Positions 1 through 7,116 of a stretch of 64,000 nt of DNA are shown in pieces. Every line of letters begins with the position of its first letter. Position 1 is the stretch's first letter. The stretch is from Bacteroidales bacterium. GTDB lineage: Bacteria; Bacteroidota; Bacteroidia; Bacteroidales; UBA12077. The notes beneath the pieces are model-generated. The model ran no database searches, was not told the origin of the DNA, and saw only the letters and a list, made by a program, of their open reading frames with translations. A program made the position numbers and the translations under genes. Location: the NCBI GenBank assembly GCA_013138975.1, contig WTBR01000020.1, positions 124,001 through 188,000 of the forward strand, written 5' to 3'.

Positions 1-192
1 TTTATTTTGTACTTCAATAATACTTACTAAATCATCTAATTGTTCATACATCCTTAAGTCAGCATCATTTATAATCCTTTTCTTATTCGAATTATACGTG
101 TAATAACCTATAGAAGAAACTATTAATACAATTACTACATTTAAAATTAGATTTAATCGCAATCCATTTTTTAAATTGTTTATTGATCTCAT
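1..192 (-). CDS. Probable methyl-accepting chemotaxis protein, N-terminal part (3' end outside window)
   Basis: The first 64 codons are visible, starting at the ATG complementary to 190-192 and open to the window edge. A short basic N-terminus (MRSINNLKNG) is followed by a hydrophobic helix (about residues 13-31, LNLILNVVIVLIVSSIGYY), then a polar helix ending in LDDLVSIIEV. One membrane anchor leading into a helical sensor segment is the usual start of a chemoreceptor with a Cache or four-helix-bundle periplasmic domain. It lies 75 bp downstream of cheW on the same strand, which supports the receptor call. The signalling domain is not in the window, so a membrane-anchored histidine kinase remains possible. 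Confidence 0.6.
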   Translation of the reverse strand, partial: MRSINNLKNGLRLNLILNVVIVLIVSSIGYYTYNSNKKRIINDADLRMYEQLDDLVSIIEVQNK

Positions 193-267
193 AGTTCATT
201 ATTTTAAATGAATAATATTTGCTACTGCAGCTGCTGCATTAATATCAACTTTGAGAGAATAATAGTT

Positions 268-801
268 TTAATCTAGAACCTTATCATTATTATCTTGTTC
301 CAAATTAATTTCACCTTCATCCGTTTTTTCTTTTAAAGAAACAATTTCATCTGAAGAAAATACTTTTTCCATATCAAGAAGCATTATGAAATTTTCTTCA
401 ACTTTTGCCACGCCATAAATAAATTCCGATTTATACTTACTTCCAATACTTGGAGGAGGTTGAATTTGTGCCTCGTCGAGTTCCAGAACTGCCTGCACAG
501 AATCAACTAATGCTCCTACCTGAACCATATCTCCTTCCATTTCTACTTCCATAACAACAATACAAGTATTTGTGGTATAAACAGTTGGAGTCATTCCAAA
601 TTTTATTCGTGTATCAATAACAGGTAGTACTGCTCCGCGTAAGTTAATTACTCCTTTCATATAATCAGGAGATCTAGGCACTTCTGTAATCTTAGTCATC
701 TCAAGAATATTAAGAACTTTTCCAACATGTGCAGCAAATTCTTCTTCTCCAAGATTAAATGAAAGATATGAGTTAATTTTTGTAATTATTTCTTTGTTCA
801 T
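268..801 (-). CDS. cheW: Chemotaxis coupling protein CheW
   Basis: A 177-residue CheW-domain protein that couples chemoreceptors to the CheA kinase in the cytoplasmic array. Typical features are the FNLGEEEFAAHVGKV first strand, PDYMKGVINLRGAVLPVID (about residues 44-62, the highly conserved GVINLRG turn) and the ALVDSV segment. About 20 acidic residues extend past the domain at the C-terminus (from about residue 155), longer than E. coli CheW. The gene follows cheA with a 19-bp gap and precedes the probable receptor gene. A clear GGAGGAC Shine-Dalgarno 7 bases upstream fixes the ATG at 801. Confidence 0.95.
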   Translation of the reverse strand: MNKEIITKINSYLSFNLGEEEFAAHVGKVLNILEMTKITEVPRSPDYMKGVINLRGAVLPVIDTRIKFGMTPTVYTTNTCIVVMEVEMEGDMVQVGALVDSVQAVLELDEAQIQPPPSIGSKYKSEFIYGVAKVEENFIMLLDMEKVFSSDEIVSLKEKTDEGEINLEQDNNDKVLD

Positions 802-808
802 AATTTAG

Positions 809-815
809 TCCTCCA
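809..815 (-). promoter_or_regulatory. Strong Shine-Dalgarno before cheW
   Basis: The minus strand reads GGAGGAC seven bases before the cheW ATG. Such a canonical site is uncommon among the genes in this window and supports the chosen start. Confidence 0.6.
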
Positions 816-820
816 ATATT

Positions 821-2884
821 TTATATTTCTTTTTCAATAATTAATTTCCCTTGTGAAAACTGATTAATAATTTTATTCGTATCCAAAACAAGGGCAACAG
901 TACCATCTCCCAAAATTGTTGCTCCGGAAATAATTTCCTGCTTTTTATACATTTTGCCTAAAGATTTTAATACTGCCTGATATTCACCAACAACCTCATC
1001 AACAACTAATCCTATTCTTTGTTCTTCATAACTAACAATTATAATTTGCTCAATTTCTTGCTCTCCTTCTTGCAAATCAAATTCTTCTCTTAAATAATAG
1101 AATGGAAATTGTTCTCCATCTAATACTATCAGGTTATTATATTTATTTATTACATTTTCATGTTCGATTGCATAAATTTTATTTACAGCAGACAATGGTA
1201 ATATATAGTGGCTATGAGCAATTTTCACTAGAAGTCCGTCAATAATAGATAATGTTAACGGAAGTTTAATAGTTAATGTTGTACCTAAATCAATTTCAGA
1301 ATCAAGTTCAACTTCCCCACGAATTTCAACTAATTTACGTTTTACAACATCCATTCCAACGCCTCTACCAGAAACGCCTGTAATGTTTTCGGCTGTTGAA
1401 AATCCAGGTAAAAATACAAGGTCTAATATTTCCTTTTTGTTAAGTATGTTATCTTTTTTAATAATTCCTTTTTCTATTGCTTTTGCACGAATCTTCTCAG
1501 GATCAATACCTGCTCCATCGTCATGTATTTGAATATGTACACTTGCTCCTGAATAAAACGCTTTTAAAAGGATTTTCCCTTGTTCCGGTTTATTTAATTT
1601 ATTTCTAATATCAGCTGATTCGATCCCGTGATCAATACAATTTCTTAAGATATGTAATAATGGATCTGTTAAAGATTCAATAATTTTCTTGTCCAGTTCA
1701 GTATCAGCACCTTCGGCTACAAATACAAGGTTTTTATTTAACTCTTTCGACAAATCTCTTACCAATCGCTGAAAACGTGTTAGCATAGTTTCAATTGGAA
1801 CAAGAACAATATCAAAAGCATTATCACGAAGCTGTCTAGATAATTTTTGAACATTTTCAGCAATAATCATTAATTCTGAATCCCCGGATTCTTCTGCAAA
1901 TAAGCTCAATCGGGCTTGAGTTGTAACCATTTCACTAACCAGATTCATTAAATGATCTAGCTTATTAGAAGCAACTCGAATACTAGAAATAGCATTTTCT
2001 TTAAGCTTTGGAATTGTTCCAGTCTTTTTTGCAATTTTCGCTTTAACATCCAGAGCTATTTCTTTCTCCTTTTTCCCTTTTATAATTTTCAGTATTTCAG
2101 AAACTCCAACATCATCTCTTTCGTCTGATAATTTTGAAATTTGATCGATAATTTCACTATTAATGGTTATATCATGATTGGCTACTTCTTCAATCTCCAA
2201 TTTACATTGATCCTCAATAAAGATAAATACATCTGTGATTGAAATAACATCTTCTGTTGTAGCTAACAATATTTCCCAATAAGTATAACAATTCGTTATA
2301 TCTAGTTTTTCGATTTCAGGAATTTTATTTAAATGAGCAAATACCTTACAGTTTCCTAGGGTATGAAGTTCATCTAATAAGAATAAGGGATTTGTTCCAT
2401 CTTTAAAAATGTCACTTTCCGGTTCAAAATATATATAATAAGTTTTAATTTTAGAATTGTCTTTATTATCTATTGATTCAATATTGGAAATCTCAACAGC
2501 TTTGTTATCATTCTCTATAAATTTCTTAATTTGAACAGACAGTTCAAGATGTTTTGTTTTAAATGCTGGTGAATCAAACTCGTCATTTCCCAATAATAAT
2601 TTCATATGATCAACAGAAGCCAACGTGATATCCAACAGTTCTTTAGTAATTTTAATGATTCCCTCTCTAACTAAATCATATAATGTTTCTAAATGATGAG
2701 TAAACTCACTTAACAGATTAAATCCGAACATTGAACCTCCTCCCTTAAGAGAATGCATTGATCTAAAAATACGTTCAACCAATTCTTTATTTTCAGTATC
2801 TTGCTCTATTAATAATAAAGCATCTTCCAGATCATTTATATTATCTGTAGCTTCTTCTATAAATTTGTTTCTGAATTTATCCAT
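821..2884 (-). CDS. cheA: Chemotaxis sensor histidine kinase CheA
   Basis: A 687-residue CheA. Domains in order: Hpt (about 1-105) with phospho-acceptor His44 in MHSLKGGGSMFGF; a divergent P2-like middle domain (about 148-235); dimerisation helices (about 300-360); HATPase (about 395-545) with N-box HILRNCIDHG (411-420), DDGAGIDP (455-462) and GRGVGMD (506-512); and a C-terminal CheW-like domain (about 546-680). It phosphorylates CheY in response to receptor state. The start codon overlaps the cheY stop by one base (TAATG), indicating translational coupling. All key catalytic residues are present. Confidence 0.97.
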   Translation of the reverse strand: MDKFRNKFIEEATDNINDLEDALLLIEQDTENKELVERIFRSMHSLKGGGSMFGFNLLSEFTHHLETLYDLVREGIIKITKELLDITLASVDHMKLLLGNDEFDSPAFKTKHLELSVQIKKFIENDNKAVEISNIESIDNKDNSKIKTYYIYFEPESDIFKDGTNPLFLLDELHTLGNCKVFAHLNKIPEIEKLDITNCYTYWEILLATTEDVISITDVFIFIEDQCKLEIEEVANHDITINSEIIDQISKLSDERDDVGVSEILKIIKGKKEKEIALDVKAKIAKKTGTIPKLKENAISSIRVASNKLDHLMNLVSEMVTTQARLSLFAEESGDSELMIIAENVQKLSRQLRDNAFDIVLVPIETMLTRFQRLVRDLSKELNKNLVFVAEGADTELDKKIIESLTDPLLHILRNCIDHGIESADIRNKLNKPEQGKILLKAFYSGASVHIQIHDDGAGIDPEKIRAKAIEKGIIKKDNILNKKEILDLVFLPGFSTAENITGVSGRGVGMDVVKRKLVEIRGEVELDSEIDLGTTLTIKLPLTLSIIDGLLVKIAHSHYILPLSAVNKIYAIEHENVINKYNNLIVLDGEQFPFYYLREEFDLQEGEQEIEQIIIVSYEEQRIGLVVDEVVGEYQAVLKSLGKMYKKQEIISGATILGDGTVALVLDTNKIINQFSQGKLIIEKEI

Positions 2885-3249
2885 TATCTTAGAACTTTTT
2901 TAAGTGCACCTATTAATTTTGCAGGAACAAATGGTTTAATTATCCAACCGGTAGCACCAGCGTCTTTTGCTTCCATTTTTTTAGATGCTTGTGACTCTGT
3001 GGTAAGAAATAAAATTGGAATTCTTTTATAGCTTTCCATTGCTCTAACATTCTTGATTAATTCAATACCATCCATTTCTGGCATGTGTAAATCTGTAATA
3101 ATTAAATCTATAGGACTACCATCTAAAAATCTTAAGGCATCCTTTCCATCAACACCAATAAGTACATTGTAACCTTCATTTTCGAGAGTAAAACTCACAA
3201 CCTCTCTAATACTTTCTGAATCGTCGACAATTAAGATATTCTTGCTCAT
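2884..3249 (-). CDS. cheY: Chemotaxis response regulator CheY
   Basis: A single receiver domain of 121 residues with the acidic pair Asp9/Asp10, phospho-acceptor Asp53 (IITDLHMPEMDG), Thr83 and Lys105 (IIKPF). No output domain. It sits directly before and overlaps cheA by one base, so it is the likely substrate of this CheA. As Bacteroidota often glide rather than swim, its downstream target may be a gliding or pilus machine rather than a flagellar switch; nothing in the window settles this. Confidence 0.93.
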   Translation of the reverse strand: MSKNILIVDDSESIREVVSFTLENEGYNVLIGVDGKDALRFLDGSPIDLIITDLHMPEMDGIELIKNVRAMESYKRIPILFLTTESQASKKMEAKDAGATGWIIKPFVPAKLIGALKKVLR

Positions 3250-3269
3250 AATTATAGTTTTTCTTTATT

Positions 3270-3593
3270 TTATTTCAATACTTTATACAAATCTGAGTTG
3301 ATAAATAATGATTTAACATCATTTGCTAAATCAATATTAAATACTACTTTTTTATTTAATCTTTCAGATGTAGCTTTTATGGAATAAAACAACTGAATAA
3401 ATGTTAGATCCATATTGGTAATATTTTTTAATTGAAAATCAATTTCATCATATTTTAATACTGATTCAATTATCTTCTCACGCATTTTTTCGATTGAGAA
3501 TATTGTAAGTTCATTTTCCAAGACTACACTTACTTTCTTTTCACCTTTCTTTTTTGAAGGTATAATTTGAATATTCTTATTAATAGTTGTCAT
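3270..3593 (-). CDS. STAS-domain protein in the chemotaxis operon
   Basis: A 107-residue protein with the alternating strand/helix pattern of a STAS domain: VVLENELTIFSIEKMREKI, then DEIDFQLKNITNMDLTFIQLFYSI, where the NITNMDLTFIQ stretch resembles the conserved loop after strand 3 of anti-sigma antagonists and MlaB-like proteins. The usual phosphorylatable Ser/Asp-Ser in that loop is replaced by Asn-Met-Asp-Leu-Thr, so phospho-regulation by a serine kinase is uncertain. It lies between the 600-residue coiled-coil gene and cheY with gaps of 15 and 20 bp. A scaffold or regulatory role in the array is inferred from context only. Confidence 0.7.
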   Translation of the reverse strand: MTTINKNIQIIPSKKKGEKKVSVVLENELTIFSIEKMREKIIESVLKYDEIDFQLKNITNMDLTFIQLFYSIKATSERLNKKVVFNIDLANDVKSLFINSDLYKVLK

Positions 3594-3608
3594 AAATATT
3601 ATTTTGTT

Positions 3609-5411
3609 TTAAAAAAATTCTATTTCTCCATCTTCCTCATTCTCAATGTTAATATCAATTTCTTCTCCTTTAGTAACACTGTCGTGAATGACATGTTCAG
3701 TTTCCATGGTATAATACTGCTTCAATCTTTCAAGATTTTCATCTTTTGATTTATTATCTTCTTCACCAACTTTTAAATTGTAGTTTAATGTATTTAGTTC
3801 TGTAATAATCTCTTCTATAATATTGTCGAAGTAATCGTAATATTTAATTCCAGAAATTGATCTTTTAATATCATCTAAGGCATTATTGCTAATTTTGCGA
3901 TTATCATTCAAAACTTCATTAACAGTTTCTCTAAATATATTCAATTTTACTGAAACTTTCTTTATATCTTCAAAATCAGTACTTAATGTTAGATTATTAT
4001 GCTCATTTATAAAACTATGTATTCTAGTATTTATTGGTGATAATTTATTAGCTAAATCCTTGATTTTTGTACCATTTGCAGCAATTTCATTATTAAGCTG
4101 TTGTATCTGAACTGTTGAGTTTTTAATATTACTATTTGTTAAAGAATATTCTTTAATTTCTTTCAAATAGCTCTCCATTTCACTTGCTAATGTTTTATTT
4201 AGCTTCTCAAATAATGAAACATGTATCTCTGAATGAACTAGTTGATGATCTATAACTAAAACATCTTTATATAGTTTTTTGTTTTGATCAAACTTTTCTA
4301 ACAAGTTCTTTTCTGTTATTGAAATCTGCTCTAAAATTTCTTTAAACAATTCAACTTCACTGTCACTTTCGTTTTCATTAATATTTCCGCACATTTCAGA
4401 TATACCGTTCATATTATCGCCAATCTGAATAAAGTTATTTACAATTATCTCAAGAGCAGATTGATATTCCTTATTAGCTTGAATTAATTGTGCGGCTTGC
4501 AATCCTGCAATATCTCTAATTCTTAGAAAGAACTTTGCTTTCTCATTCAAATGCATTTCGTCATTTCTAAAATTCTCAAATTCTTCAAGTTCTCTTATTA
4601 AATCTTTATGAGTACATTGTATATGTTCCATTTTCTGCTTAATGATATCTTGATATTGAAGTTTCTTTATAATATCACTAATATTTTCAGCTGATTTTTC
4701 TGTCTTCTTTCGAATTTTTGGTATACAATCTTTATTTTCCAGGAATTTATTTTCTACATTACTTATTCGAGATTTTACTATATTTAATAAATATTCAATA
4801 TTTACTTCATTCTGATTTTTAACTTGACTAAAATTTGAAATTGATATTTTAGCAACTTTTCTAAGGTGATTCAAATTCTTTGAAATCCGTTCAGTCAATT
4901 GTTTTATTTCATTAATAATATCTTCAATCGTTTTTATTCTATTAACTAAACTATCTTGTTGATCTGTAAATGGGATTGTTACGTTTAAATTTGCAATAAG
5001 ATATTTTAAACTCATTAAATTTTGAATATAATTCTTAATGGGAAAGAAAATAAATCTTAACTGATTTGAAAGTTCTTCAATGAATTTCATCGTTACTACA
5101 ATCTTATTATCAAATACTTCAATCTGATTTTTCAAATGATCATAAAACCTATGAATTTCATTATATGAATCAATATTTTCGTTCTCATTATACAAATCAA
5201 AAATTGAATTTACATTATCAGAAATTATTTTTGACTGCTTAAAAAGATGCTTAAAGTCCCCATTTAGTTTTAAAAAGTCATCTGAAGAACATTCATGCAA
5301 AGACATCAATTTATTGTCTATATTAGAAAAAATATTCGATATATCTTTCACTGAATAAGTCTCTAATAAAGCTTTTATTTTTATTTTATCACCCAACTCC
5401 TTTTCCTGCAT
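3609..5411 (-). CDS. Large coiled-coil chemotaxis-operon protein with CheZ-like DxxxQ motif
   Basis: A 600-residue, almost entirely helical cytoplasmic protein with no signal peptide or membrane helix and no recognisable chemoreceptor hairpin. Two related motifs stand out: LQYQDIIKQKMEHI (about 251-264) and IKYYDYFDNIIEEI (about 522-535). The first carries Asp255-x3-Gln259, the spacing of the CheZ catalytic pair (QDxxxQ). The C-terminus is acidic and ends in a hydrophobic tail (EDGEIEFF), as does the CheY-binding tail of CheZ. It lies 15 bp before the STAS gene inside the che operon. A CheY-P phosphatase or array scaffold is my inference; the overall fold and length differ from classical CheZ. 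Confidence 0.55.
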   Translation of the reverse strand: MQEKELGDKIKIKALLETYSVKDISNIFSNIDNKLMSLHECSSDDFLKLNGDFKHLFKQSKIISDNVNSIFDLYNENENIDSYNEIHRFYDHLKNQIEVFDNKIVVTMKFIEELSNQLRFIFFPIKNYIQNLMSLKYLIANLNVTIPFTDQQDSLVNRIKTIEDIINEIKQLTERISKNLNHLRKVAKISISNFSQVKNQNEVNIEYLLNIVKSRISNVENKFLENKDCIPKIRKKTEKSAENISDIIKKLQYQDIIKQKMEHIQCTHKDLIRELEEFENFRNDEMHLNEKAKFFLRIRDIAGLQAAQLIQANKEYQSALEIIVNNFIQIGDNMNGISEMCGNINENESDSEVELFKEILEQISITEKNLLEKFDQNKKLYKDVLVIDHQLVHSEIHVSLFEKLNKTLASEMESYLKEIKEYSLTNSNIKNSTVQIQQLNNEIAANGTKIKDLANKLSPINTRIHSFINEHNNLTLSTDFEDIKKVSVKLNIFRETVNEVLNDNRKISNNALDDIKRSISGIKYYDYFDNIIEEIITELNTLNYNLKVGEEDNKSKDENLERLKQYYTMETEHVIHDSVTKGEEIDINIENEEDGEIEFF

Positions 5412-5421
5412 AACTATTTAT

Positions 5422-5808
5422 TTACTTAATATCACCATTTTTTAAAGCACTGTTCACTTTTAATAAAAAATCTGGAATATTTATTGGTTTTTCTATAACA
5501 TCAATTGCTCCTAATTCTTTTGCTATTACTCTATTTTCATCGTTAGCAAATGCTGTAACAATAATAACCGGAATGTCCATAAACTCTTTATTAACTTTCA
5601 GTTTCTTCAATAAATCAAACCCATTTTCATTAGGCATTAATAAATCTAAAAGTATTATATCTGGAATACTTTTATGCAAAAGTTCCTGTGCTTCACGAGC
5701 GCTATATGCTTTTTGTACCTTAAATCCATCATCTTCCAATATTGCCTCTAATAATACCAGATTAGTTTCAGAATCATCTACAATCAGAATGTCATTTTCT
5801 TTACTCAT
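5422..5808 (-). CDS. Single-domain response regulator (first gene of che operon)
   Basis: A 128-residue receiver domain with Asp11/Asp12, phospho-acceptor Asp55 (IILLDLLMPNENG), the VTAF switch Thr and Lys in EKPINIPDF. No DNA-binding domain. It is 10 bp upstream of the coiled-coil protein and probably cotranscribed with the chemotaxis genes. It belongs to the group of stand-alone receivers resembling those of hybrid kinases and is distinct from the CheY at 2884-3249. The kinase that phosphorylates it could be CheA, but this is inferred. Confidence 0.88.
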   Translation of the reverse strand: MSKENDILIVDDSETNLVLLEAILEDDGFKVQKAYSAREAQELLHKSIPDIILLDLLMPNENGFDLLKKLKVNKEFMDIPVIIVTAFANDENRVIAKELGAIDVIEKPINIPDFLLKVNSALKNGDIK

Positions 5809-6027
5809 AACTATAAATCATTAATAATTCTATACATCATTATATTCTAATCATTGAATAAAGTAAAATTAAATGTAAAGAAACAATAATACAAAAAATA
5901 TCAAATGACTTAGGTTACTTAATAAAGATGATATAAATCACCGAAAAAAAGATTTCAAATGGGATATTTAAGATTTTAAAAGGGATATTAAAAAAGATTT
6001 TAATATTTTTACCAAAAGAACACATCA

Positions 6028-6714
6028 ATGATTGAACAAAACTATACAGGTATTCTAGATAAGTTAATTCCAAAGAACGATATTTTAACCGATCTTGAAA
6101 TCGATCAATTAAAATCAAGTAGTAAAACTATTTTATTTAAAAATAAAGATATTATTTTCCGACAAGGGACATTAACTTCGCATGTAATGTTCTTAGAATC
6201 AGGATTAATAAAACTTTCCAAGAAATGGAAAAACAATAAATCCATCATTTTAAAAATTGCATCTCCTGGATATTTTATAGGATTAGTTTCTATTTTTGGT
6301 GATACTACTTTTCAATATTCAGCAGCAGCTATAGAAGATTCAAATGTATATTTTATTGATATTAATATATTTAAATCAATTTTAAAAAATAATGGAAAAT
6401 ATGCATCTTATCTATTATCAGAAATATGTAAAGATAATTTAAGCGTTTTTGATCGAATAACATCTCAATACAATAAACAACTACCTGGAAAAATTGCGGA
6501 CATTATTCTTTTCTTTTCTGAAATTATTTATAAATCTGAAATATTTGAATTTCCAATAACTCGCACTGAACTTGCTGAATTAGCTGGGACAACTAAAGAA
6601 AGTTTTATAAGAACGCTTACTGAATTTAAAAATGATAAAATTATTGAGCTAGATGGGAAATCTGTGAAAATTAAAAGTATTGATATAATAAGAACACTAA
6701 GTAAGATTGGATAA
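6028..6714 (+). CDS. Crp/Fnr family transcriptional regulator
   Basis: A 228-residue regulator: N-terminal cyclic-nucleotide-binding-like beta roll (about 20-130, with FRQGTLTSHVMFLESGLIKL and SPGYFIGLVSIFGD) and a C-terminal winged helix (about 165-225, TRTELAELAGTTKESFIRTL as recognition region). There are no Fnr-type N-terminal iron-sulfur cysteines, so direct oxygen sensing by a cluster is unlikely. It is divergent from the che operon across a 219-bp gap and is followed directly by a receiver gene. The effector is unknown. Confidence 0.9.
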   Translation: MIEQNYTGILDKLIPKNDILTDLEIDQLKSSSKTILFKNKDIIFRQGTLTSHVMFLESGLIKLSKKWKNNKSIILKIASPGYFIGLVSIFGDTTFQYSAAAIEDSNVYFIDINIFKSILKNNGKYASYLLSEICKDNLSVFDRITSQYNKQLPGKIADIILFFSEIIYKSEIFEFPITRTELAELAGTTKESFIRTLTEFKNDKIIELDGKSVKIKSIDIIRTLSKIG

Positions 6715-6721
6715 TATAAGT

Positions 6722-7096
6722 ATGAAAAAATATAATTTTTTAATTGTTGATGATATATTTATGAACAGACTTCTTTTAAAAGAAATTGTAAAGGAAATTT
6801 GCTGTAGTATAAAAGAGGCGGAAAACGGGAAAGAAGCAATTGAGATAATAGAAAATGAAAAAATTGATATTGTATTAATGGATATTGAAATGCCTGTTAT
6901 GAATGGAATTGAAACTACAAAATATATTCGATCTGAAATGCCTTTTCCTAAAAGAAAATTGCCAATAATAGCATTAACAGCACATAATCCAGATGATTTT
7001 TTCGAGAATTACAGTAATGCTGGCTTCGATCATTTATTAACAAAACCTTACTCATTTATTAAAATAATACAGGCTATAAAATCTTTTAATATTTAA
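6722..7096 (+). CDS. Single-domain response regulator
   Basis: A 124-residue receiver domain: Asp10/Asp11 (LIVDD), phospho-acceptor Asp54 (VLMDIEMPVMNG), ALTAH switch and Lys in LTKPY. This pattern (MDxxMPxMxG, ALTA) is that of receivers attached to hybrid histidine kinases, usually phosphorylated by an Hpt protein. An in-frame TTG at 6707 would overlap the preceding regulator, but the ATG at 6722, 7 bp after its stop, is the better start. It is cotranscribed with the Crp/Fnr gene; no kinase lies next to it. Confidence 0.87.
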   Translation: MKKYNFLIVDDIFMNRLLLKEIVKEICCSIKEAENGKEAIEIIENEKIDIVLMDIEMPVMNGIETTKYIRSEMPFPKRKLPIIALTAHNPDDFFENYSNAGFDHLLTKPYSFIKIIQAIKSFNI

Positions 7097-7116
7097 CCTT
7101 TGATATAAAATATATA

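Noticed and set aside
5915..6118. 67-residue minus-strand reading frame
   Set aside because: It overlaps the Crp/Fnr gene on the other strand, is very AT-biased and hydrophobic by chance, and has no family pattern.
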